Both the position numbers and the translations under genes were made by a program. A stretch of DNA of 16,954 bases from contig JALHQH010000093.1 in NCBI GenBank assembly GCA_022842065.1, forward strand, positions 1 through 16,954, in the 5' to 3' direction. Each line of letters starts with the position of its first letter. Positions within the stretch are counted from its first letter, which is position 1. This stretch comes from Caldilineaceae bacterium (lineage in GTDB: Bacteria > Chloroflexota > Anaerolineae > Caldilineales > Caldilineaceae). Of this stretch, positions 7,112 to 14,459 are shown in pieces. The notes beneath the pieces were generated by a model. It searched no databases. It worked only from the letters and a program-made list of their open reading frames with translations, and was not told the DNA's origin.

Positions 7112-8152
7112 TCAATCACGCGGCGTCCGGACAAAAGCGCAGAGCCAGGCAACCAGATTTTCCATATCAGTCAGATTCCCCATCTCGAAGGGAGTATGGG
7201 TGTAACGGCCAGGGAAGGCAACCAAGGCCGCGGGGATATCCGCCTTCATAAAGGCGGCCCCGTCACTGCCAAAGGAGCCAAAGACGGCATGTTGAATGGG
7301 GATGTGATTTTCCAGCGCAACCTGCTCTAACTGCGCAGTCAGGCGGTGATCATAATGAACCAGCGAATCCTTGTGAACGAGGAGTGGGCCACCGCCTAAG
7401 CGGGTCGGCATTGCGCGATCAGGCACACCGGGGATGTCGCCGGCGAGACCGATTTCCACGGCAATCGCGGCATCAAATTGCTCCTGTGCGGCCACTGCGG
7501 CGGCACCAATCAGCCCAATTTCTTCCTGTACTGTACAGGCCAGGGTCAACTGCCAGCGCAATTCGTCCTGTGGCACCCGGCGCAACACTTCACTGATCAC
7601 GGCCAGCGGTACTCGATCATCGAGGGCCTTACCCATAATGTGGTTACCCAGTTGCACCGTTTCTGCCGCCCAGATCACTCTAGTGCCGGGGGTTACCCCG
7701 CGTGCGCGCAACTCGCCGGCGCTCAGGCCGGTATCAACCCAAAAATCATCCCAGGTTAACTCATGTAGTTCTGGCAGCGCAAACGAAGCCAGGTGCCCGG
7801 TCGAAGTGGCAATTACACCAGGAATCGGACCAGAGCGCGCCAAAACATTGACGCGTGCGCCCATGTAAAAAGCGTTGCGGTTACCGGCCTGGCGCTGCCA
7901 ACCCTGCCCATTGGCCAGCCATAGAAAACCATCGTGACTAATTGCGCGCACGAGATAACAGAGTTCATCGGCATGGGCAGCCAGGATCAGCTTGGGGCCT
8001 GCACCGCCACAGCGGGCGATCACATTGCCGATTTTGGTGCGTGAGACCGCGGCGCCGTTCGATTGCCAGAGGGTTTCAATATAATCGAGCACCGGCCCTT
8101 CCTGGCCAACCGGCCCGGTCAATTCCGTCAATTCCTTAATCAGCTCGAACAC
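7112..8152 (-). CDS. M42 family metallo-aminopeptidase
   Basis: A 346-residue cytosolic aminopeptidase of family M42 (the TET / glucanase M family), which removes N-terminal residues from peptides using two metal ions. Recognisable ligands in order: His60 in AAHADE, the bridging Asp178 in ALDDR, catalytic Glu210 and metal ligand Glu211 in VQEEIG, Glu233 in AVEIG (more often Asp in the family) and His319 in YTHTPFE. The length is normal for the family. The start is a GTG at 8152; no ATG lies in frame nearby, and GGAAAG is about nine bases upstream. The gene lies upstream of, and in the same direction as, the peptide transporter, suggesting use of imported peptides, although a promoter and a hairpin separate them. 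Confidence 0.93.
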   Translation of the reverse strand: MFELIKELTELTGPVGQEGPVLDYIETLWQSNGAAVSRTKIGNVIARCGGAGPKLILAAHADELCYLVRAISHDGFLWLANGQGWQRQAGNRNAFYMGARVNVLARSGPIPGVIATSTGHLASFALPELHELTWDDFWVDTGLSAGELRARGVTPGTRVIWAAETVQLGNHIMGKALDDRVPLAVISEVLRRVPQDELRWQLTLACTVQEEIGLIGAAAVAAQEQFDAAIAVEIGLAGDIPGVPDRAMPTRLGGGPLLVHKDSLVHYDHRLTAQLEQVALENHIPIQHAVFGSFGSDGAAFMKADIPAALVAFPGRYTHTPFEMGNLTDMENLVAWLCAFVRTPRD

Positions 8153-8175
8153 ATCCGCCTGCTTTCCTGGTGAAT

Positions 8176-8278
8176 GGCTAGTTGGTTGGTTAAATAGGTG
8201 GTTGGTTAGTGGATGGGTTAGTTAGTTAGTTAGCTGCATGCGAAGCAACTAACTAACCAACCATTTCAACCAACCTAA
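8176..8278. repeat. Imperfect inverted repeat with GTTGGTTAG-rich arms
   Basis: A left arm rich in GTTGGTTGG and GTTAGTTAGTTAG (from about 8176) faces a right arm AACTAACTAACCAACC and CAACCAACCTA (to 8278), around the centre GCTGCATGCGAAGC. It fills the 143-base gap between the M42 gene and the dehydrogenase. The left arm holds three to four direct GTTA units. A small extra stem, ATTGTC (8285-8290) with GACAAT (8302-8307), follows and overlaps the end of the dehydrogenase gene. Confidence 0.7.
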
Positions 8279-8295
8279 TGACACATTGTCATTAA

Positions 8296-9384
8296 CTAAA
8301 AGACAATCACTGAGCGCAGGGTCTCGCCCCGCTCCATGGCCGCGAAGGCCTCATCTACTTCTTCGAGGGCGATGGTACGGGTCACCACATCATCAAGGTT
8401 GAGTTGGCCAAGGCGGTACCAATCGGCCAGCAGCGGGAAGTCGCGCGACGGCAGACAATCGCCGTACCAAGAGACGCACAGGTGACCACCCAGATCAAAG
8501 AAGCGCTGCAACTCCAGGTTGATGGTGGGGCCAGGACCAGGGACGCCGATGAAGACACAAGTACCGGCCAGATCGCGCGACCAGAGCGCCTGCTCCAAGG
8601 TCTGGGCCTTGCCGACCGCCTCAAAGGTATAGTTGGCCCCAAAGCCCCCTGTGATCTCCTTGATCGCAGCCACCGCATCAACTTCTCGCGGGTTGACCGT
8701 ATGGGTCGCGCCAAACTGCTTGGCCCACTCCAACTTTTTGGGATCGATATCCACGGCAATGATCGTCGTTGCACCGCCCAGTCGTGCCCCCTGAATGACA
8801 CTATCACCAACACCGCCACAGCCAAAGACGGCTGCGCTTGTGCCTGGTTTCACATCTGCCGCATAAAGCGCGGCACCAACCCCGGTCATTACACCACAGC
8901 CAATCAGCGACATTTGCGGGGCCGGCAATGATGCATCATAGGGCACCGCTTGATCAGCATGGACCAAGGTGTGGGTGCAAAAAGTACCAATCCCCAACAC
9001 CTGATTAAGCAGCAAGCCATCGTGGGTATGCATGCGCTTTTCGGCGTTCAGGCTAGCCGCGCAGAAGTTGGGCTTACCACGCCGGCAGAAGCGGCACTTG
9101 CCACAGGGTGCGCGCCAGGCCAGAATCACATGATCCCCGATCTGGTGGTTAGTGACCCCTTCGCCCACAGCTTCGATTACCCCGGCCCCTTCATGGCCCA
9201 AAATAAAAGGATAGCCTTCACTGCCATACGCGCCCATCTTCACCCCCAGGTCTGTGTGACAGACCCCCGAGGCCAAGATCCGCACCAAAACTTCATGAGG
9301 ACCGGGATCGGCGATGGTAAACTCTTCAATACTAACCGGCGCACCGGGTTGACGCGCAATCGCGCCACGTGCAGTAATTGTCAC
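8296..9384 (-). CDS. Zinc-dependent alcohol dehydrogenase, S-(hydroxymethyl)mycothiol dehydrogenase-like
   Basis: A 362-residue medium-chain dehydrogenase. Catalytic zinc ligands are Cys42 (GVCHTD), His64/Glu65 (GHEGAG) and Cys163 (IGCGVMTG). The structural zinc lobe is complete, with Cys94, 97, 100 and 108 in the C-x2-C-x2-C-x7-C pattern. The Rossmann motif GCGGVG is at 188-193 and Asp212 (AVDID) indicates NAD. The start RGAIARQPGAPV, the blocks GARLGGA and KLEWAKQFGATHTVN, and the ending SWYGDCLPSRDFP plus LRSVIVF closely match the actinobacterial mycothiol-dependent formaldehyde dehydrogenase (MscR) group as I remember it. The thiol cofactor in this organism is unknown, so an oxidoreductase for formaldehyde adducts or alcohols is the safest description. 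The GTG at 9384 has AAGGAG upstream; the open frame extending to 9474 is translated repeat DNA and is excluded. Confidence 0.9.
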   Translation of the reverse strand: MTITARGAIARQPGAPVSIEEFTIADPGPHEVLVRILASGVCHTDLGVKMGAYGSEGYPFILGHEGAGVIEAVGEGVTNHQIGDHVILAWRAPCGKCRFCRRGKPNFCAASLNAEKRMHTHDGLLLNQVLGIGTFCTHTLVHADQAVPYDASLPAPQMSLIGCGVMTGVGAALYAADVKPGTSAAVFGCGGVGDSVIQGARLGGATTIIAVDIDPKKLEWAKQFGATHTVNPREVDAVAAIKEITGGFGANYTFEAVGKAQTLEQALWSRDLAGTCVFIGVPGPGPTINLELQRFFDLGGHLCVSWYGDCLPSRDFPLLADWYRLGQLNLDDVVTRTIALEEVDEAFAAMERGETLRSVIVF

Positions 9385-9422
9385 AATCCGACTCCTTCTT
9401 CTCGCTCTTGATATTTGGGTAC

Positions 9423-9506
9423 AGGTAGATCGGTAGATAGGTAGGTAAATCGGTACATCGGTACATCGGTACATCGGTACATCGGTAGGTATACAGGTAG
9501 ATAGTA
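9423..9506. repeat. 8-bp tandem repeat CGGTACAT and degenerate flanks
   Basis: Four exact copies of CGGTACAT lie head to tail at 9451-9482. Degenerate units (CGGTAGAT, AGGTAGAT, CGGTAGGT) flank them from 9423 to 9506. A partial inverted partner, TTACCGATGTACCGATTTAC, lies at 9654-9673 within 9652-9685, so the locus can fold with the 66-bp palindrome between the arms. The words match the inverted repeat at 7000-7110. The array lies just upstream of the alcohol dehydrogenase. Confidence 0.8.
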
Positions 9507-9557
9507 ACTAGTCCACGACGGCGTAAATACGCCAATCGCGCGCCTTTGCACGCGTCG

Positions 9558-9623
9558 AGTACGCTCGTGCCTAGCTGGTCCGTGACCAGCGCTGGTCACG
9601 GACCAGCTAGGCACGAGCGTACT
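9558..9623. repeat. 66-bp perfect palindrome (GTGCCTAGCTGG family, copy 1)
   Basis: The sequence from 9558 to 9623 is exactly self-complementary, centred on CCAGCGCTGG at 9586-9595. The inner 48 bases (9567-9614) begin GTGCCTAGCTGG, continue TCCGTGACCAGC, and are then mirrored. A relative of this inner part lies next to the transposase gene at 16796-16859. It sits in the 473-base non-coding gap between the divergent dehydrogenase (minus) and CAP-LysM (plus) genes, which holds only repeats and the promoter described separately. GCGTACT recurs directly at 9617-9623 and 9644-9650. Confidence 0.92.
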
Positions 9624-9651
9624 GTGGGTTTATTTAGGCCGCAGCGTACTA

Positions 9652-9685
9652 GATTACCGATGTACCGATTTACCTAATCTACCAA
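9652..9685. repeat. Inverted partner of the CGGTACAT array
   Basis: This stretch reads ATTACCGATGTACCGATTTA and continues CCTAATCTACC. Its reverse complement, GGTAGATTAGGTAAATCGG followed by TACATCGG, matches the array at 9430-9470 with few differences. With that array it brackets the 66-bp palindrome, forming a nested inverted structure. Confidence 0.7.
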
Positions 9686-9820
9686 CAAAAAAACAACTGC
9701 AATATAAATGTAACACTCTCTACAGGCGATTCGCATCATAATAGCAAATATGCAACAACTAGACCAATTTGATCAAACGCGACCCTTACCTGCAAGTAAA
9801 TTAACAGCCGTAGATCCGTT

Positions 9821-9849
9821 TTGCTGTTTTTTTTGTTCTCTGCTATGCT
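9821..9849 (+). promoter_or_regulatory. Promoter of the CAP-LysM gene, possibly leaderless
   Basis: TTGCTG (9821-9826) is separated by exactly 17 bases from TATGCT (9844-9849), with TG one base ahead of it (extended -10). Initiation would be expected at about 9856-9858, which coincides with the ATG at 9858. No Shine-Dalgarno sequence precedes that ATG. The transcript may therefore begin at or almost at the start codon. Confidence 0.5.
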
Positions 9850-9857
9850 TCCGCCCG

Positions 9858-10991
9858 ATGAACAAAATTCGCTTTGCGCTCAGCGCAACCCTTCTTTTTA
9901 TGCTTTTCCACTCGCTGCTCTCCACGATGCCCGTTCAGGCGCAGAGCGAAGGTGATGCACTCTCCCAGCTTAACCCAGCCGCCCAGACCGTAGCGATGGC
10001 CATCAACCAGATGCGTGTGCAGGCTGGTTTGCCACCCCTTGCCATCAATGGGATGCTTAACTATGCCGCGCAGGTCCATGTGGATGATATGGTCGGCAAC
10101 GGCAATTACAGCCACACCGGCAGTGATGGCAGCAATGTCCGGCAGCGCGTCCAGCGGACGGGCTATGGTAATGCCTGGGCCAGCGAAAACTGGGTATCAG
10201 TGAATGACCCCAGTACAGCGATCCAATGGTGGATGAACAGTACGGTACACCGTAATAACATTCTCAATGGCAACTGGCACGAACTAGGCATTGGGGCTAG
10301 TGGTTATATGGGCAATGGCCAGATGATCTTTGTGGCTGTTTTTGCTGGTGGTGGTAATGGCGACTCGGTGATGGTGATGCCGCCGGCACCAGAAGCGCCC
10401 CCAATTCCTACGGGCGGCATGCAATACACTGTACAATCAGGCGACACTTTGTTGTCGATTGGCCTACGCTATGGCATCGAATGGCCAATGATTGCCGGCG
10501 CAAATGGTCTAAATGAATTTTCGTTGCTCCAGATTGGGCAGACTTTGCGTATCCCAGGGGTTGATGAAGAGGGTGATAACGCAGTCAGTGCTGCGAGCCG
10601 GGAAGCAGATGCGCCCAAAGTGAACAGTGACGGCACCTTTGTCCGTCGCTATACAGTACAACCTGGTGACACGATTGTCGGGATCGCCACGATTTACAAC
10701 TTGGCGTGGCAAGAGGTAGCCGCTGAAAATGGGTTAGGTGAGTTTTCCGTCATCAGCGTTGGCCAAGAACTACGCATTCCGGGTGTGGTTAAAGGTCCGC
10801 CGCCGGCCAACACGGGTGGCCCCATTGCGGATGCAGCAGCACCAGCAGAACATAGCGTCGCACCGGGCGACACCATTATCAGTATTGCCGTACGTTATGA
10901 CTTGGACTGGCAGGAGTTGATGGCACTTAACAAGCTGACCGAATCCTCAGTACTCAGTTTAGGGCAAAAGCTAAGGCTACGCGACGAATAA
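9858..10991 (+). CDS. Secreted CAP-domain protein with three LysM repeats
   Basis: A 377-residue exported protein. Residues 1-28 form a signal peptide (MNKIR, a hydrophobic core, then PVQAQS). The CAP/SCP domain spans about 41-165: SHTGSDGSN with His86, ASEN with Glu110, VHRNNIL with His131 and WHELGIG with Glu142 give the usual His/Glu set of the cavity. A Pro-rich linker follows. Three LysM peptidoglycan-binding domains lie at about 188-234, 263-309 and 331-377, each with a Y/S-x-V-x-x-GDT start and an L-x-x-GQ-x-L-R end. The protein should sit in or on the cell wall; CAP proteins have varied and often unknown activities. The ATG at 9858 is chosen over the in-frame ATG at 9750 because it begins a standard signal peptide and follows the promoter. 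Confidence 0.9.
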   Translation: MNKIRFALSATLLFMLFHSLLSTMPVQAQSEGDALSQLNPAAQTVAMAINQMRVQAGLPPLAINGMLNYAAQVHVDDMVGNGNYSHTGSDGSNVRQRVQRTGYGNAWASENWVSVNDPSTAIQWWMNSTVHRNNILNGNWHELGIGASGYMGNGQMIFVAVFAGGGNGDSVMVMPPAPEAPPIPTGGMQYTVQSGDTLLSIGLRYGIEWPMIAGANGLNEFSLLQIGQTLRIPGVDEEGDNAVSAASREADAPKVNSDGTFVRRYTVQPGDTIVGIATIYNLAWQEVAAENGLGEFSVISVGQELRIPGVVKGPPPANTGGPIADAAAPAEHSVAPGDTIISIAVRYDLDWQELMALNKLTESSVLSLGQKLRLRDE

Positions 10992-11049
10992 TTTTTATGT
11001 AGGCTCAGTGCCCCAGCAACAAGCACTAGCCAGCGACAACGATAAAGCT

Positions 11050-11101
11050 AGGAAATAAAGCGCCGTGCACATTTAGAATGTGCACGGCGCTTTTATTTCC
11101 T
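11050..11101 (+). terminator. Strong intrinsic terminator of the CAP-LysM gene
   Basis: Arms 11050-11073 and 11077-11101 pair almost completely (AGGAAATAAAGCGCCGTGCA with its complement, one bulged base) around a 3-base loop. The GC-rich inner stem GCGCCGTGCACATT is followed by CTTTTATTTCCT. It lies 58 bases after the stop codon. An A-rich stretch on the other side means it could also stop transcription from the opposite direction. Confidence 0.75.
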
Positions 11102-11137
11102 TCCTACTGCAATGTGACGCAAGTTTTGATGGGGTTT

Positions 11138-11220
11138 TTCGTCCCAGCGGGACGGTTGACCCTAGGACCAAGAAAATCTTGATATTTCCCGCCTAGGGTC
11201 AACCGTCCCGCTGGGACGAA
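11138..11220. repeat. Hairpin with 29-bp perfect arms
   Basis: Arms 11138-11166 and 11192-11220 are exactly complementary over 29 bases (starting TTCGTCCCAGCGGGACGG) around a 25-base loop (11167-11191). It lies between the convergent CAP-LysM and TVP38 genes. There is no T-run after either arm. It is the second of three consecutive hairpins in this 322-base gap. Confidence 0.9.
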
Positions 11221-11229
11221 CGCCGCTTT

Positions 11230-11291
11230 TAAACCAACAGCACCTCCTTAACAGTGCACTAGTGCACTGTTAAGGAGGTGCTGTTGGTTTA
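11230..11291. repeat. 62-bp perfect palindrome containing SD and anti-SD sequences
   Basis: The sequence from 11230 to 11291 equals its reverse complement without mismatch, centred on GTGCACTAGTGCAC. CACCTCCTTA at 11241-11250 is identical to the 3' end of bacterial 16S rRNA (the anti-Shine-Dalgarno), and TAAGGAGGTG at 11271-11280 is the perfect Shine-Dalgarno. Because it is a palindrome, a transcript from either strand carries both. It lies 22 bases after the stop codon of the TVP38 gene in that gene's direction. Confidence 0.92.
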
Positions 11292-11313
11292 CCGATCAGT
11301 GTATTACCCGCGG

Positions 11314-12132
11314 TTATTCCGGCTTGGCCCGTGTGGGCAGCAGCCGTAATCTCAGTTTAGACAGATCAATCGTACGCCACTGGCGCTGCCAACGGCCGAT
11401 AGCTCGCTCTAATCCGCGCACACCCAGGAGCAGATATAAACGCAGTTTGCGTTCATTGCGGTATAAGAGTAGCCCGACCATCAACAAAAAGGCCCATTTT
11501 ACCAGCACCCACTCTGGTGGTAAATAGGCGGTCATGCCGCCGGCAATGCTGGCAAAAATCAGACCGATACTGCGGCCTACAATCACCGCAGGCACCAGGC
11601 GGACCAGTGGCACGCTGCTTAGCCCAGCCAAGTAAAAGACCAAGTCCGGCACAGGAAAGACAAAGAGCAAGCCCCAGTTGACGGGAGAGCGCATATAAAG
11701 CTTGCGCTCCCATACCCGTAGCTGCTCTTCATCAAAAAAGCGCGCTAGTGCTGGTCGCCCCAATCGGCGCGCCAGCAACATGGTCACCACGGCCCCAATC
11801 GTCAGGGCGGTAATGCTATAAATGGCACCAAAAAAGACCCCAAAAATATAGCCACCCATTACCCCCAAAAATTGTCCAGGCATAGGGGCAATGATAATTT
11901 GTGAGGCGAAGATGCTGATATAGACTAAAGGTGCCCATAGGCCAAAGCTCTTCACCCATGCCCGCGCCACATCACCCTGCGACAGTAGGTAAGTCAGCGG
12001 TTCACTGACAATCCAGAAAATCAAACTGATTGCAACCAATGCCAATAAGGCCAGCAAGACCTCGCGTTGGCGCAAGATCACCCAAAGCCGTCGCGCGAAA
12101 AGTTGCCAGCGTGCTAAATTGTTATGCAGCAT
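11314..12132 (-). CDS. TVP38/TMEM64 (VTT domain) family membrane protein
   Basis: A 272-residue integral membrane protein of the SNARE-associated/DedA-like superfamily (VTT domain). A membrane segment at about 25-45 is followed by the VTT core: MPGQFLGVMGGYIFGVFFG (84-102), TIGAVVTMLLARRLGRPAL (111-129) with the R-x-x-G-R motif, and FVFPVPDLVFYLAGLS (157-172). A further segment lies at about 208-224, and the C-terminus (from 225) is strongly basic and probably cytoplasmic. Bacterial relatives are implicated in lipid or solute movement across membranes, without a firmly defined substrate here. The ATG at 12132 is used although only a weak GGAA lies upstream. Confidence 0.85.
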   Translation of the reverse strand: MLHNNLARWQLFARRLWVILRQREVLLALLALVAISLIFWIVSEPLTYLLSQGDVARAWVKSFGLWAPLVYISIFASQIIIAPMPGQFLGVMGGYIFGVFFGAIYSITALTIGAVVTMLLARRLGRPALARFFDEEQLRVWERKLYMRSPVNWGLLFVFPVPDLVFYLAGLSSVPLVRLVPAVIVGRSIGLIFASIAGGMTAYLPPEWVLVKWAFLLMVGLLLYRNERKLRLYLLLGVRGLERAIGRWQRQWRTIDLSKLRLRLLPTRAKPE

Positions 12133-12564
12133 ATAAGATGAAGTTCCGCACCGAAACTACGGTTGTCAGGCAAACGATCATTTACTCCTGTCAGCAAAGT
12201 GACGAATGAGCGTTGCCAAACCAAGCGCATATGAATGGGCACAAAGATTTTCAAGTGATTTTTAAGTAATTTCACTCAAGGTTTGAGATAATTGTAGTAT
12301 AACAGCAATTGGGTAACATATCCAGCTAGCGAGCTTACTATAATTTAACAGCTGCGCAGATGAAACAATTGTTACACCCGTTGCCGACAAGACGTTGAGC
12401 AAGCGGATGATAGTTCCATCGTACTGATTATCGTAAGCACTCTTGGTCGAGATCTGGAAAGCGTGGTGGCTATGGTATACTCAACCCATTCCAATCAAAC
12501 AGGGTAAAGCCAGCGGTCACTATCCTCCTATAGCTTTGCCATCAAGTAGCGCTAGGAAAATAAA
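12133..12564. other. Divergent intergenic region with candidate promoters, no gene seen
   Basis: These 432 bases separate the divergent TVP38 and HAD genes. Toward TVP38 (minus) there is TTGAAA (12249-12254), 17 bases, TATGCG (12226-12231). Toward the HAD gene (plus) there is an extended -10, TGGTATACT (12473-12481, without a clear -35), which would give a leader of about 77 bases, and a perfect TATAAT at 12339-12344, also without a good -35. No RNA gene or convincing reading frame was found. Unlike most gaps in the window, it has no long palindrome. Confidence 0.4.
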
Positions 12565-13218
12565 ATGTTTGTTTTGTACTGTGATGCCGTGCTCTTTGAT
12601 CTGGACGGTGTCCTCGTTGATTCAAGTGCAGCCATTACACGCCAATGGCAACTGTGGGCAGCGCGTCATGGGGTGGCGATGGCGGCAATTGAACAAATTT
12701 GGCATGGTCGTCGTGCGATTGATATTATGCGCGAGGTGGCACCCCATGTTGACTTAGCCATTGAGGCGCGCTATTTGCAAGAGGGCGAAACCAATGACAC
12801 CGAAGGGGTGATTGCCCACGCTGGGGCCTTGGCACTTTTAGAAGCCCTACCACCCCAAGCTTGGGCCATCGCCACCTCAGGCCCCCGTTCGGTTGCCACG
12901 GCGCGCTTGCGCCGAGCCAATCTACCGATTCCCCCCATCTTCATCACCGGCGATGATGTACGCAACGGCAAACCACATCCAGACCCTTATCTGCTCGCGG
13001 CCGCGGGGCTGGGGATCGCCCCTGAACGGTGCGTAGTAGTGGAAGATGCCGTGGCCGGGATCGCGGCAGGTCGTGCCGCTGGAGCACAAGTAATTGGGGT
13101 GACGACCAATCACACCGCGCCTGAACTTGCGGACGCCACCGTTGTGATCGAACGGCTTAGCCAATTGCAACTCACCATCGATCATCACCCCCGTGGGCAC
13201 CTTACCTTGACGGCTTAG
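12565..13218 (+). CDS. HAD-superfamily phosphatase (sugar- or glycerol-phosphatase-like)
   Basis: A 217-residue HAD hydrolase, a cytosolic phosphatase using an aspartyl-phosphate intermediate. Motif I is FDLDGVLVDS with nucleophile Asp12 and Asp14; motif II is the ATSGP Thr104/Ser105; motif III is Lys136 in NGKPHPDPYLLAA; motif IV is VVVEDAVAGI with Glu160/Asp161. A helical cap (subclass I) lies between motifs I and II. The ED-x-x-x-G-x-x-A-A pattern and the cap type match the GPP1/2-deoxyglucose-6-phosphatase/YfbT group, so a small sugar phosphate or glycerol phosphate is likely; the exact substrate cannot be read. AGGA lies eight bases before the ATG. Its stop overlaps by four bases the stop of the convergent threonine aldolase gene. 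Confidence 0.88.
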   Translation: MFVLYCDAVLFDLDGVLVDSSAAITRQWQLWAARHGVAMAAIEQIWHGRRAIDIMREVAPHVDLAIEARYLQEGETNDTEGVIAHAGALALLEALPPQAWAIATSGPRSVATARLRRANLPIPPIFITGDDVRNGKPHPDPYLLAAAGLGIAPERCVVVEDAVAGIAAGRAAGAQVIGVTTNHTAPELADATVVIERLSQLQLTIDHHPRGHLTLTA

Positions 13219-14306
13219 CCGTAGGCAACCACCTTTTGGCCGCTCTCGACGACGCCATCGGTGAAGACCTGTTGAAATGCCGCCAACACTTGTTCGACGT
13301 CAGCCGCTGTGACATGATAGTTGAGGACAGCGCGCAGGCGGCGTCCGCCAGAGGCACTAAGTTTTACACCATGCTCGGCCAAACCGGTGACCAATTGCGC
13401 CGGGGTCAGATCATCGCGCGTCAACTCAAAAAAGACGAGATTCGTCTCGACTTCAGTTGGGTTGACCGCGATCCCTTCCAGTGCCTGCAAGCCTTGCGCA
13501 AGCTGTTTTGCATTGGCATGATCATCGGCCAGGCGCTCGACCATTTCGGTAATCGCGACAATGCCGGCCGCGGCAAGCACCCCAGCCTGGCGCAAGCCAC
13601 CACCCACGGCTTTGCGCATCCTTCGCGCCCGTTTGACAAAGGCGGCATCGCCCGCCACGACCGAGCCAACCGGTGCGGCCAGCCCTTTGCTCAGGCAGAC
13701 GGTGACACTGTCCGCATTGCGCAGCAGGCGCGCCGGGGCCACATTCAGCGCCACGGCTGCGTTCCACAGCCGGGCACCATCCACATGTAGTTTTAGGCCA
13801 TGCGCATGGGCCAGCTCGCCGATGGCATCCATATAATCCAGCGAAAGCACGCGCCCACCACAAAAATTGTGCGTATTCTCCACACAGATCAACTTAGTCA
13901 CCGGGTAGTGCTCATTATCACCACGGATATTAGCCTCAATCTGCGCCAAATCCAGGGTACCATCAGGCTGATTGGGAATCACCATGGGATGAATGCCGCC
14001 TAACGCCGCCGCGCCCCCTTGTTCCGAACGAAAGATGTGACACCGATCGCCCAAAATCATCTCATCCCCACGGCCACAGTGGGCCAGCACCGAGGTCAGA
14101 TTGCCCATGGTGCCACTAGCGACAAAAACCGCCGCCTCTTTGCCGAGCAATTCCGCGACCATTGCTTCCAACTGGTTGACGGTGGGATCCTCGCCATAAA
14201 CATCATCACCGACAGCCGCCGTGGCCATGGCCTGACGCATTGCAGCCGTGGGAGTGGTAACCGTGTCGCTGCGCAGATCAATCGCGCCGTTCTGCTGTTC
14301 GTTCAT
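13215..14306 (-). CDS. ltaE: Low-specificity L-threonine aldolase
   Basis: A 363-residue PLP-dependent fold-type I enzyme that cleaves L-threonine or L-allo-threonine to glycine and acetaldehyde. Evidence: the N-terminal LRSDTVTTPT (11-20), DDVYGEDPTVNQLE (34-47), the cofactor-stacking His90 in GDRCHIF, CVENTHNFCGG (141-151), Asp176 in HVDGARLWNA and the Schiff-base lysine Lys207 in CLSKGLAAPVGS. Length is normal. The ATG at 14306 is preferred over an upstream in-frame TTG at 14321 because GAGGAG lies seven bases before it and overlaps the TTG. The gene ends four bases inside the stop region of the convergent HAD gene, so the two 3' ends share bases and probably lack separate terminators. Confidence 0.94.
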   Translation of the reverse strand: MNEQQNGAIDLRSDTVTTPTAAMRQAMATAAVGDDVYGEDPTVNQLEAMVAELLGKEAAVFVASGTMGNLTSVLAHCGRGDEMILGDRCHIFRSEQGGAAALGGIHPMVIPNQPDGTLDLAQIEANIRGDNEHYPVTKLICVENTHNFCGGRVLSLDYMDAIGELAHAHGLKLHVDGARLWNAAVALNVAPARLLRNADSVTVCLSKGLAAPVGSVVAGDAAFVKRARRMRKAVGGGLRQAGVLAAAGIVAITEMVERLADDHANAKQLAQGLQALEGIAVNPTEVETNLVFFELTRDDLTPAQLVTGLAEHGVKLSASGGRRLRAVLNYHVTAADVEQVLAAFQQVFTDGVVESGQKVVAYG

Positions 14307-14328
14307 GCCTATACTCCTCAAATGGTAC

Positions 14329-14343
14329 TTGAACTATGTTCAA
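14329..14343. promoter_or_regulatory. Small palindrome upstream of threonine aldolase, possible operator
   Basis: TTGAAC-TAT-GTTCAA (14329-14343) is a 6+3+6 palindrome about 23 bases ahead of the threonine aldolase start. Its size and place fit a repressor site, and the ribosome site follows immediately. No promoter boxes could be assigned with confidence around it, and no regulator gene is nearby. Confidence 0.3.
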
Positions 14344-14459
14344 AGTTATGTTCTGATGGCCAAGACTTGCGGTAACGTAATGTGATAGCTGACGATAATA
14401 CCCTCTTGAGCGAAACCGAGCTAAATGCGCTCCTCGCCCCACAATCGCAGTTCAAGCCA

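Noticed and set aside
9385..9474. Thirty-residue N-terminal extension of the alcohol dehydrogenase
   Set aside because: It is translation of the CGGTACAT repeat (YRCTDVP-like residues), while GTG 9384 has AAGGAG upstream and begins the conserved family N-terminus.
9750..9857. Start of the CAP-LysM protein at ATG 9750
   Set aside because: The extra 36 residues precede a normal signal peptide, lack a ribosome site and span the promoter at 9821-9849.
12443..12757. Small plus-strand protein overlapping the HAD gene start
   Set aside because: It runs through the promoter region and overlaps the HAD gene out of frame, with no ribosome site and no domain.
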